DNA of 5,645 bases from Ventricola sp036297385 (lineage in GTDB: Bacteria > Bacillota > Clostridia > Christensenellales > Aristaeellaceae). Both the position numbers and the translations under genes were made by a program. Within the stretch, counting starts at the first letter, position 1. Each line of letters opens with the position of its first letter. Where the stretch lies: assembly GCA_036297385.1 (NCBI GenBank), contig JAXJLD010000071.1, forward strand, positions 1 through 5,645, written 5' to 3'. Below, piece by piece: positions 1-5,637 of the stretch. Under the pieces are notes generated by a model. The model saw only the letters and a program-made list of their open reading frames with translations, was not told the origin of the DNA and did no database searches.

Positions 1-1
1 C

Positions 2-28
2 CCCTTCTCCGCTTCGCGCTGAATAAAG
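2..28 (-). repeat. Short intergenic repeat, left copy, downstream of thrC
   Basis: These 27 bases match the reverse complement of 5493-5518 at 25 of 27 columns, with one substitution and one single-base gap. Read away from the 3' end of thrC the core is CTTTATTC, GCGCGAAGCG, GAAGGG. The similarity continues weakly to about position 44. The core is an imperfect palindrome around TTC-GCGC-GAA. It is cut by the window edge, so the full element may be longer. It may be a small dispersed repeat of REP or MITE type; that identity is inference, while the match itself is seen. Confidence 0.6.
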
Positions 29-107
29 GATTTAGAATATAAACAGTATGAAACAGCCCTGTGCAAAACCCCCGTCAGGCAACGCCTCGCTTCACGCTTT
101 CCGCGGC

Positions 108-1601
108 TTATCTCACCGCATTCAGCACAGCCTCAGCCATTGCATCCTTCTCACAGACGGCGGTATGGCGGATGGGCATATCCGGCAGCTTCGCAATCTG
201 CTCCGGCTCACGCGTTCCCGTCATCCGGCTCAGCTCTGCGCAGCAGGCAAAGTCGTCCTTCCCCTGCACCGCATCTCGTCCCGCAATCGCCTCCAGCACG
301 GACGCGCCAAACTTATACGGGCTGGCGGTCGAAACGATCACGCACGGCGTTTTGTCACCGGTCTCCTGCACATACTGCCGCAGCACCGCAGAGGCCACCG
401 CCGTATGGGTGTCCATCAGGTAGTGATCCTCCTCCCATGCGCGGCGGATCTCTGCGCGCACGCCGTCCTCATCGACACAGCCCGCCGCGTACTTCGCCTG
501 AAGCTGGGTGCGCATCGCGTCGTCAATTCGATAGACGCGCTCCTCCTTGAGCGCCGCCATCAGCGCCGCCACCTTCGCGCCGTCCCGCCCGCACAGTTCA
601 AACAGCAGGCGCTCCAGATTGGAGGAAATCAGAATGTCCATCGACGGGGAAATGGTCTTGTAAAATGCGCGCGCCGAAATATCGTACACGCCCGTGCGGA
701 TGAAATCGGTCAGCACGTTGTTTTCGTTGCTCGCGCAGATCAGCCTGCCCACGGGCAGCCCCGCCCTGCCGGCATAGTCCGCCGCCAGAATATCGCCGAA
801 GTTGCCGGTCGGCACACAGAAATTGACCTTGTCGCCCAGCGCAATCTCACCCTTGGCAAGCAGGTCGGCATAAGCCGAGAAGTAGTAGACGATCTGCGGC
901 GCCAGACGGCCAAAGTTGATGGAATTGGCGGAGGACAGCACGCGCCCCTGCGCATCCATGGTCTTGGCAAATGCCGCATCGGCAAAGATCTTCTTCACGC
1001 CGCTCTGCGCATCGTCAAAATTGCCCCGGACGGCGATGACGTGCGTATTGCTGCCGCCAGTGGTGACCATTTGCAGGCGCTGCGCCTGCGAAACGCCGCC
1101 TTCGGGATAGAACACGCAGCAGCGCGTGCCCGGCACATCCACAAAGCCCTCCAGCGCGGCCTTGCCGGTGTCGCCGCTGGTCGCCACGAGGATAAACACC
1201 TCGCGCGTCTCGCCATTCTTTTGGCCGCTCAATGTCAGCAGATGCGGCAGAAGCTGGAGCGCCATGTCCTTGAAGGCCAGCGTCGGGCCATGCCACAGCT
1301 CCAGCGCGTGCGCCCACGCGCCCACCCGCACCGTCGGCGCGACATCCGGCACATCAAAGCCCGTGCCATATGCGCCCGCAATCGCCGCCTTCAACTCCTT
1401 CTCGGTGAAATCCGGCAGGAATCGCCCCAGCACAAACACCGCGCGCTCCTGATAGCTCATCGGCACAAGACCGGCAATCTCCTCTGCCGTCAGCGCGGGA
1501 AAGTGCTCCGGCACATAGAGGCCGCCGTCCGGCGCAAGACCGCGCAGGATGGCCATGGACGGGGACACGGCGGCGCCGCCGCGGGTAGAAAGCATTTGCA
1601 T
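108..1601 (-). CDS. thrC: Threonine synthase
   Basis: This PLP enzyme converts O-phospho-L-homoserine and water to L-threonine and phosphate, the last step of threonine biosynthesis in the cytosol. The 497-aa product shows the fold-type II landmarks in order: an N-terminal STRGG (residues 5-9); the PLP-lysine motif HGPTLAFKD with K111 as Schiff-base lysine; ATSGDTGKAA (140-149); FYPEGGVSQAQRLQM (164-178); SANSINFGRLAPQ (224-236); and the phosphate-binding PTGNFGD (264-270). Length fits the longer ThrC subgroup (E. coli has 428 aa). The start is the ATG at 1601, because AGGAGG (1611-1616) lies 9 nt upstream. The in-frame TTG at 1619 falls ahead of this ribosome binding site and is rejected; a second ATG at 1595 would be 15 nt away. 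The gene stands alone, without hom or thrB in view. A consensus promoter lies at 1665-1693. I see no convincing intrinsic terminator after the stop; the best candidate is a 4-bp stem at 77-87. Confidence 0.97.
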   Translation of the reverse strand: MQMLSTRGGAAVSPSMAILRGLAPDGGLYVPEHFPALTAEEIAGLVPMSYQERAVFVLGRFLPDFTEKELKAAIAGAYGTGFDVPDVAPTVRVGAWAHALELWHGPTLAFKDMALQLLPHLLTLSGQKNGETREVFILVATSGDTGKAALEGFVDVPGTRCCVFYPEGGVSQAQRLQMVTTGGSNTHVIAVRGNFDDAQSGVKKIFADAAFAKTMDAQGRVLSSANSINFGRLAPQIVYYFSAYADLLAKGEIALGDKVNFCVPTGNFGDILAADYAGRAGLPVGRLICASNENNVLTDFIRTGVYDISARAFYKTISPSMDILISSNLERLLFELCGRDGAKVAALMAALKEERVYRIDDAMRTQLQAKYAAGCVDEDGVRAEIRRAWEEDHYLMDTHTAVASAVLRQYVQETGDKTPCVIVSTASPYKFGASVLEAIAGRDAVQGKDDFACCAELSRMTGTREPEQIAKLPDMPIRHTAVCEKDAMAEAVLNAVR

Positions 1602-1631
1602 AAGGGCGTACCTCCTCAAAATCCATCCGGT

Positions 1632-1655
1632 TTTTCGTAGAAAACAGTACGAAAA
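1632..1655 (-). other. Hairpin in thrC 5' leader
   Basis: A perfect 8-bp inverted repeat (TTTTCGTA and TACGAAAA, 8-nt loop) lies between the predicted thrC start site (about 1658) and its ribosome binding site. In the thrC mRNA it would form near the 5' end. A stabilising or translation-modulating role is possible but is inference. The leader of about 57 nt is too short for a T-box riboswitch, the usual threonine-linked regulator in Firmicutes. Confidence 0.5.
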
Positions 1656-1664
1656 TGATTTTTC

Positions 1665-1693
1665 ATTATACAGGAACGCCGCTTCCCCGTCAA
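1665..1693 (-). promoter_or_regulatory. Sigma-A type promoter of thrC
   Basis: On the minus strand TTGACG (1693-1688), a 17-nt spacer and TATAAT (1670-1665) form a near-perfect housekeeping promoter (11 of 12 consensus bases). Transcription would begin near 1658, giving a leader of about 57 nt to the thrC ATG. The -35 box starts in the loop of the terminator hairpin at 1675-1712 and runs into its second arm, and the spacer covers the rest of that arm. Confidence 0.85.
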
Positions 1694-1712
1694 TAGACGG
1701 GAAAGCGGCGTT
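1675..1712 (-). terminator. Hairpin terminator of the small P-loop gene
   Basis: Two 17-nt arms (1675-1691 and 1696-1712) flank an AATA loop. The only imperfect pair is 1685/1702. In minus-strand RNA it is a tolerated G-U wobble; in plus-strand RNA it would be a C-A mismatch. This argues that the hairpin evolved to work on the minus strand, 34 bp after the stop of the gene at 1746-2156. The following U-tract is weak (TTCCTGT), so termination may be partial and some read-through into thrC is possible. Confidence 0.7.
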
Positions 1713-1745
1713 TGCGTCATGCGTTTTTGCTGCGTGCGGGCCGAA

Positions 1746-2156
1746 TCAAATCTGATACTTGCGGATGCTCTCCGGCACGTTCGCCGCGTCCTCGCTGAAG
1801 CTGAGAATCATGTCACAGCCAGCGTTGGCCACGAGGGTTTCGAGCTTGGCAAAGAAGTCCACCAGATCGGAAGCGTCCGTCTTGACCAGCTTGAGGAACG
1901 CATCCACATAGATCACGCTGATGTCATAGTTGCCGGCGAGGATGCCCGCCAGGAAGCCGTAGAAGGAATCCTTGCCCTTGACGGCATACTCACTCGCATC
2001 CACAAAACGAACCTGAGGCTTGAGGCTGAGGGTATAGCTCTTGTCGTCGTCCACAAAAAGCACATTGCCCTTCGCTTCCATCACGGAAGCATTTGCCATA
2101 TCCAAAATACGCTTGGTCTTGCCGGAACCCTTCTTGCCAAAGATGATCTGGATCAC
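1746..2156 (-). CDS. Small P-loop NTPase of unknown function
   Basis: The 136-aa protein is a single compact nucleotide-binding domain. Residues 7-14 are a Walker A motif (GKKGSGKT). Residues 79-85 (ISVIYVD) form a hydrophobic strand ending in Asp, a Walker B candidate. Strand NVLFVDDD (31-38) and MILSFSED (116-123) fit the other core strands. There is no signal peptide or membrane segment, so it should be cytosolic. Similar short proteins occur in Clostridia, often labelled only as ATP-binding or, doubtfully, PilT-like; I do not assign a role. The start is taken as GTG at 2156, with GGGAGG 8-9 nt upstream and the expected MIQII..GKKGSGKT beginning. The TTG two codons earlier is only about 3 nt from that site. 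A promoter (2195-2223) precedes the gene and a strong hairpin follows it. Base composition is less GC-biased than thrC. Confidence 0.85.
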   Translation of the reverse strand: MIQIIFGKKGSGKTKRILDMANASVMEAKGNVLFVDDDKSYTLSLKPQVRFVDASEYAVKGKDSFYGFLAGILAGNYDISVIYVDAFLKLVKTDASDLVDFFAKLETLVANAGCDMILSFSEDAANVPESIRKYQI

Positions 2157-2194
2157 GGTCAATCCCTCCCTTTCACGTTATTCTTGTTTCCAAC

Positions 2195-2223
2195 ATTATA
2201 GCTTAAATCTACATCCATGACTA
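2195..2223 (-). promoter_or_regulatory. Promoter of the small P-loop gene
   Basis: A perfect TATAAT (2200-2195, minus strand) lies 17 nt after TAGTCA (2223-2218, 4 of 6 matches to TTGACA). It is about 40 bp upstream of the GTG start, inside an AT-rich gap. A second TATAAT on the same strand at 2294-2289 has only a weak -35 and is a less likely alternative. Confidence 0.55.
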
Positions 2224-2296
2224 GTCCTTTTTTCACCAAAATTTGATTTTTGCATTCCGGGTCAGCCTCTGATTGAGCCATTTTTCTGATTATAGC

Positions 2297-2325
2297 TTGA
2301 TTTTTTTGTCTGAACATGCTATAAA
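2297..2325 (+). promoter_or_regulatory. Promoter of the surface-protein gene
   Basis: TTGATT (2297-2302), a 17-nt spacer and TATAAA (2320-2325) form a good housekeeping promoter on the plus strand. It points away from the promoter at 2195-2223, making 2157-2393 a divergent regulatory region. The predicted start near 2332 gives a leader of about 62 nt. Confidence 0.65.
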
Positions 2326-2353
2326 TAAATTGTTGCATTTTTCCATCGGATAT

Positions 2354-2374
2354 GTGCGGACAGCCTGTTCGCAC
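2354..2374 (+). other. Hairpin in surface-protein 5' leader
   Basis: A 9-bp stem (GTGCGGACA with TGTTCGCAC, one G-U pair, loop GCC) ends 4 nt before the AAAGGAG ribosome binding site. No U-tract follows, so it is not an intrinsic terminator. It could affect mRNA stability or ribosome access; this is inference. Confidence 0.45.
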
Positions 2375-2393
2375 CCGGAAAGGAGCGCCTTTC

Positions 2394-4280
2394 ATGAAGC
2401 TTTTCCTGCGCCTCCTCGCGCTGTGCCTGCTGCTGATTCTCCCGGCCTGCGCCATGGCCGACAGCCGTACCGCCTGCTATTGGCAGCTTGAAGCCATTGA
2501 AACCGATACCCACACCCGCGATACCTACGGCCCCGCCGCCATCGAAACAACCGCGCAGACGGTGTATGAAACCGATCCTGTGAAGATGGCTGAGCTCGCT
2601 CGCGGCGTGCAGTCTGTCTCCCTCGATGTGACACGCGCTGCGGGCGGTCACAACGCCCATGCGGACTATACGCTCTCCGGTATGCCCGTGCTCATTCCCG
2701 GTTCTGCCTATGCCCGGCTGACCGTCACCGCACGCACGAGTGCCCCTGAGCTGTCCTTCTATCTGTACTCTGCCATCTTTGTCAACACGGATCGCACACT
2801 GCGCGTGCGCGACAGCGGCGCTTGGGTGCATCGCGTGTACTTCCCCCGCAAAGCTGTGCCCGGCAAGGAGCTGCGCATCACCTTCGATTCCCGCGAGATC
2901 AACGAGCTTGCCGTCAGCCAGATCACTTATGTCTACCGCGCACACGAGGGCGTGATGCTGCTGGATGCCAACGGGGATATCGTACTCTATGCGCTGGACG
3001 GCAGCGAAATCCGCCGCATCCCCCAGACGGTGTCGGACATCCTGCCCGTCTTTGCTGCGGCAGATGAGGACAAAGCCAATGGCGATACCATCTTCTCCGC
3101 CGAGGAGCAGCCCGATGGCTCGCTGATCGTCCGCTATGATCCGAAAGCCGGCCTGTCCGAGGATGAGCTGATTCGCCTGATCCGCGCTGCCGATGCAGTG
3201 GAAACCGATGTGGACTCCTCCGCTTCCTTCCTCTCTCCGCTGACGGCGGATAAGCGCAATGCCACGCTCTACCTCGCCCCGAATGCCTCCCTCTCGGATG
3301 ACGCGCTGCGCACGCTGCTGCGCGCGGCGAGCGGCAATCCGGTCAGCATCGAAGCTGTGCAGGATGCCGTTGCCTCCGGCGAAATGGCGCTCACCGCCGA
3401 ACCGACAGCTACCCCCGCCCCGCTGACCTATGCGCAGCTCAAGGCAATCGCCACCGGCGAGGTGCAGGCCGACGAAACCACCTCGCCCCTGCACTTTGAT
3501 GCAGGCAAGAACGCCAAAAAAGCGCAGGCGCTGGCGCTCTATAACGATCATGGCGTACAAGCCATCATGCTCACGCCGGGCGCACAGGCTTCCGGCAGCA
3601 CATTGTTGGATGTCATCGACCGTATTCTTGCAGCCGATGCGCTGAAGGATGCCTTTGCCACAGCCTTCGGCAACGATGCCTCCATCCCCGGCGTTGTTGC
3701 CGCGGAAAACAGCGTCGAACTGATCCCCGGCACGGAAGAGGCCGCTGGTCTCTATGCCGCTTCCATTGGGGACAGCACGCTGCTGAGCATCCTGCCCGGC
3801 AGCATGGATGCCCTGCTCGAACAGCTTGACAGCGCCATTGCAGTGCTCAGCGTAACTCCTACGCCTGTGCCTACGGCTACACCCACGGCTACGCCGACTG
3901 CTACACCCACGGCCACGCCGACCGCTACGCCCACGGCCACGCCGACTGCTACACCTACAGCCACTCCGACTGCTACACCTACAGCCACGCCGACTGCTAC
4001 ACCCACAGCCACACCGACCACTGCGCCAACGGCCACGCCGACCGCTGCGCCCACAGCCACACCGACCGCTACACCTACGGCTACGCCGACCGCTGCGCCC
4101 ACGGCCACGCCGACCGCTGCGCCCACGGCTGCACCGACCGCAGAACCTACGGCTGCACCGACTGCAACGCCGGTGCCTGCCATGGAAAGCGGCTTCTCCA
4201 TGGGTATTGGGCTGCTCATCCTGCTGCTGATCCTTGCCGCAGCAACCATCATCATCCTCATGCTGCGCAGGAAGCGCTGA
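2394..4280 (+). CDS. Secreted, membrane-anchored surface protein with Pro-Thr-Ala stalk
   Basis: This 628-aa protein begins MKLFLRLLALCLLLILPACAMADS: a Lys/Arg-containing start, a hydrophobic core and a signal peptidase I-like AMA/DS site near residue 22. The LPAC at 17-19+C is a poor lipobox, so a lipoprotein is the less likely option. Residues 25-335 are a mixed ectodomain. They include a tandem duplication (about 243-275 and 290-322, sharing LS[ED]D.L..L.RAA). A mini-linker PTATPAP (337-343) leads to a second, helical, Ala-rich region (344-487). Residues 488-596 are a Pro-Thr-Ala stalk. Residues 604-624 form a membrane span ending in RRKR, which keeps the C-terminus inside; there is no LPXTG sortase motif. 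No enzyme motif is recognised; a structural, binding or sensing role at the cell surface is inferred from architecture only. AAAGGAG (2379-2385) sits 8 nt before the chosen ATG and after the upstream in-frame ATG at 2352, fixing the start. Confidence 0.9.
   Translation: MKLFLRLLALCLLLILPACAMADSRTACYWQLEAIETDTHTRDTYGPAAIETTAQTVYETDPVKMAELARGVQSVSLDVTRAAGGHNAHADYTLSGMPVLIPGSAYARLTVTARTSAPELSFYLYSAIFVNTDRTLRVRDSGAWVHRVYFPRKAVPGKELRITFDSREINELAVSQITYVYRAHEGVMLLDANGDIVLYALDGSEIRRIPQTVSDILPVFAAADEDKANGDTIFSAEEQPDGSLIVRYDPKAGLSEDELIRLIRAADAVETDVDSSASFLSPLTADKRNATLYLAPNASLSDDALRTLLRAASGNPVSIEAVQDAVASGEMALTAEPTATPAPLTYAQLKAIATGEVQADETTSPLHFDAGKNAKKAQALALYNDHGVQAIMLTPGAQASGSTLLDVIDRILAADALKDAFATAFGNDASIPGVVAAENSVELIPGTEEAAGLYAASIGDSTLLSILPGSMDALLEQLDSAIAVLSVTPTPVPTATPTATPTATPTATPTATPTATPTATPTATPTATPTATPTATPTATPTTAPTATPTAAPTATPTATPTATPTAAPTATPTAAPTAAPTAEPTAAPTATPVPAMESGFSMGIGLLILLLILAAATIIILMLRRKR
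3885..4172 (+). repeat. Twelve in-frame 24-bp tandem repeats encoding the stalk
   Basis: Exactly 288 bp can be divided into twelve 24-bp units, each encoding two TATP-type tetrapeptides. Earlier units read TATPTATP. From the sixth unit on, Ala replaces Thr in many tetrapeptides (TAAP), and the last two are the most diverged (TAEP, TAAP, TATP). Units differ mostly at third codon positions. A few partial units precede it from about 3856. The multiple of three keeps frame when units are gained or lost. Confidence 0.92.
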
Positions 4281-4301
4281 TCGCACCCCATCGTTTTCTT
4301 G

Positions 4302-4331
4302 GGAGGACACGCAAAGTGTCCTCCTTTTTTT
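4302..4331 (+). terminator. Intrinsic terminator of the surface-protein gene
   Basis: A perfect 9-bp stem (GGAGGACAC with GTGTCCTCC, loop GCAAA) is followed by seven T residues, 22 bp after the stop codon. This is a classical rho-independent terminator on the plus strand and separates this gene from the downstream ATPase gene. Confidence 0.95.
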
Positions 4332-4358
4332 CACATCATTCCTCGCTCGGATACATAT
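4330..4358 (+). promoter_or_regulatory. Possible promoter of the two-module ATPase gene
   Basis: TTCACA (4330-4335, 5 of 6 matches to TTGACA) starts in the T-tract of the preceding terminator. The best -10 candidates 16-18 nt later (TACATA or CATATC) match only 3 of 6. Some promoter is needed here because the terminator should isolate the gene, but this exact placement is uncertain. Confidence 0.3.
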
Positions 4359-4395
4359 CCTGTGACCAATAGCCAATCCATAGGGAGGGATGTTT

Positions 4396-5448
4396 TTGAG
4401 CAATGCCCGTTTTGCAGGGGCGCTGGGACCCGAGGGCTTTCTGTCCTGCTTTGACCGCCTGATGCCGCCGGCGCTCCTGCGCCGAACACTCATCCTCAAG
4501 GGCGGCCCCGGCGTAGGCAAATCCACCTTCATGCGCCGCCTGCACGCCCATCTCACCGGACGCGGCGAGGATGTCACGCTGTACTTCTGCTCTGGCGACC
4601 CGGACAGTCTGGACGCGATTGCCGCGCCATCTTCTGGCATTCTTGCGCTGGACGGCACGCCGCCGCACGCCGTCGAGCCCACGATTCCCGGCGCACGAGA
4701 CAGCTTGATTCATCTGGGTGTATGCCTGAATGAAGCCGCCCTGCGCCCGCGTCTGCCGCATATCCGCGCCTGCATGGCCGATCATTCCGCCTGCACGCAG
4801 CGCGCACAGGCACATCTGCGCGCCGCATGGGCGCTCCGGCAAAACAGCGCCGCCACACTGGCACGCTGCACAGATGAGGCGCATCGCCTGCGTATGCAGC
4901 GCGCCCTGATCGCCGCCGTGCTGCAAGCCGAGGGCGAAAAGACCGAAATGCCTGTCGCCCGCCCGGTCATCACCGATGCCGTCACCCCCAAGGGAGCGCT
5001 CTGCCTGCTCACGGACGGCGACCGGAAGCGCGTCATCCGGCTTCTGCCCCACTTCGCGATGGACCTCACGCCGGTGCTGCGCGCACTCAGCCAAGCCGCA
5101 CAGGCCGCCGGATACGATGTGGAAGAACATCTTGATCCCACGTCGCCCGGCTGTCTGCTGCACCTGAGCATCCCCGCGCTGCACACCCTCGTTACCACGA
5201 ACGATGCACTCGCCTGCGAGCAGACCTTCGATTTTGCCGCCTGCATCCCCGCCGCACGCCTGCTTCGGCACGAGTGCGCACTGGAGCAGAGCCGCACGGA
5301 GATCACGCGGCTCACGCAGGCCGCTGTCGCCGCGCTGGCGCAGGCCAAGCAGCTTCACGACGAATTGGAAACCTTCTATGTGCCGAACATGGACTTTGAG
5401 CGCTGGCAGACGATTCTGGATGAGACCCTTCAATCGCTGGAGCATTGA
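4396..5448 (+). CDS. Two-module P-loop ATPase, PRK06851-like, second P-loop degenerate
   Basis: This 350-aa cytosolic protein resembles the Clostridia/Bacilli ATPase group catalogued as PRK06851 (from memory; function unknown). Module 1 has the entry FAGALGPEGF (6-15), Walker A GGPGVGKS (36-43, K42), a CSGDPDSLD segment (65-73) and a Walker B-like GILALDGTPPH (81-91). A Cys/Ala-rich helical stretch (100-180) follows. Module 2 re-enters with TDAVTPKG (193-200) and keeps GYDVEEHLDP and IPALHTLVTTND. Where Walker A should be it has LPHFAMDLTPVL (217-228), with no Gly-Lys-Ser. The C-terminus has a helix and the family-like LETFYVPNMDF (324-334). Length is close to the usual 360-370 aa. The start is set at TTG 4396 because GGGAGG (4383-4388) lies 7 nt upstream; the ATG at 4390 touches that site (1 nt) and would add two residues. 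ATP binding by module 1 is well supported; the role of module 2 is inferred. Confidence 0.88.
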   Translation: MSNARFAGALGPEGFLSCFDRLMPPALLRRTLILKGGPGVGKSTFMRRLHAHLTGRGEDVTLYFCSGDPDSLDAIAAPSSGILALDGTPPHAVEPTIPGARDSLIHLGVCLNEAALRPRLPHIRACMADHSACTQRAQAHLRAAWALRQNSAATLARCTDEAHRLRMQRALIAAVLQAEGEKTEMPVARPVITDAVTPKGALCLLTDGDRKRVIRLLPHFAMDLTPVLRALSQAAQAAGYDVEEHLDPTSPGCLLHLSIPALHTLVTTNDALACEQTFDFAACIPAARLLRHECALEQSRTEITRLTQAAVAALAQAKQLHDELETFYVPNMDFERWQTILDETLQSLEH

Positions 5449-5451
5449 TAA

Positions 5452-5481
5452 AAGACCGGCCTCCCTGCGGAAGCCGGTCTT
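5452..5481. terminator. Hairpin terminator after the ATPase gene, possibly bidirectional
   Basis: A 9-bp stem (AAGACCGGC with GCCGGTCTT) encloses a 12-nt loop that can add three more pairs (TCC with GGA). It begins 4 nt after the stop codon. On the plus strand only a short T stretch follows. On the minus strand the stem is followed by TTTTATCA, so it may also stop transcription coming from beyond the right edge. Confidence 0.75.
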
Positions 5482-5492
5482 GATACTAAAAG

Positions 5493-5518
5493 CTTTATTC
5501 GCGCGAAGCGAAGAAGGG
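5493..5518 (+). repeat. Short intergenic repeat, right copy, downstream of the ATPase gene
   Basis: This matches the reverse complement of 2-28 at 25 of 27 columns. As at the left edge, it reads CTTTATTC, GCGCGAAGCG, GAAGGG going away from the 3' end of the neighbouring gene. It contains the perfect palindrome TTCGCGCGAA (5498-5507). It follows the terminator hairpin directly and begins a noncoding tract that continues to the window end. Confidence 0.65.
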
Positions 5519-5565
5519 AGTCTGAGGCTGTTTTGCATCTAAAACCTTCCATCCAAATTGAACCC

Positions 5566-5603
5566 GTTTCAATCGTAGACCGCGTTGCGGTCTGCTCTGA
5601 AAC
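5566..5603. other. Imperfect stem-loop in right-edge noncoding tract
   Basis: AGACCGC and GCGGTCT (5577-5583, 5587-5593) pair around a GTT loop. An outer 6-bp stem, GTTTCA with TGAAAC (5566-5571, 5598-5603), extends it across an internal loop. No coding potential is convincing here. It may be part of a mobile or dispersed noncoding element. Confidence 0.45.
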
Positions 5604-5616
5604 TACGTTTTGTCTA

Positions 5617-5637
5617 ACCTTCCCCGTTGGGGAAGGT
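5617..5637. repeat. 9-bp hairpin with GTT loop, possible start of a MITE-like element
   Basis: ACCTTCCCC and GGGGAAGGT form a perfect 9-bp stem around GTT, followed by GTCATCCC at the window end. Hairpins of the form CCTTCCCC...GGGGAAGGTGTCA are, from memory, common in dispersed miniature repeats of Clostridia genomes. The element continues outside the window, so its limits and class cannot be set here. Confidence 0.45.

Noticed and set aside
48..1640. A 530-codon open frame on the plus strand opposite thrC
   Set aside because: thrC has all its family motifs; the opposite frame is His/Arg-rich, has no ribosome binding site and is a codon-bias shadow.
1602..1660. T-box or amino-acid riboswitch for thrC
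   Set aside because: The leader from the predicted start site is about 57 nt with one short hairpin. There is no T-box sequence and no room for a specifier stem.
2159..2278. A possible 40-codon leader ORF on the minus strand (ATG at 2278, stop 2 nt before the GTG start of the small NTPase)
   Set aside because: It has no ribosome binding site, its frame contains the gene's likely -10 box, and the peptide resembles nothing known. Translational coupling cannot be excluded but is not supported.
3885..4172. CRISPR-like or noncoding satellite array
   Set aside because: There are no spacers, and the 24-bp units are contiguous and codon-phased within a real gene, encoding a Pro-Thr-Ala stalk.
4182..4280. 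Sortase-anchored surface protein
   Set aside because: There is no LPXTG-like motif before the C-terminal hydrophobic stretch; the RRKR end fits a simple membrane stop-transfer anchor.
2319..4682. A 787-codon open frame on the minus strand across the surface-protein gene
   Set aside because: It lies antisense to a gene with signal peptide, ribosome binding site, promoter and terminator. Its product has Arg/Cys/Gly-rich low complexity (mirror of the stalk repeat) and runs through the terminator and into the ATPase gene. It is a GC-bias shadow.
4336..5538. A 400-codon open frame on the minus strand opposite the ATPase gene
   Set aside because: It covers the gene, its terminator and part of the repeat tract with no recognisable domain; the plus-strand frame carries a clear P-loop.
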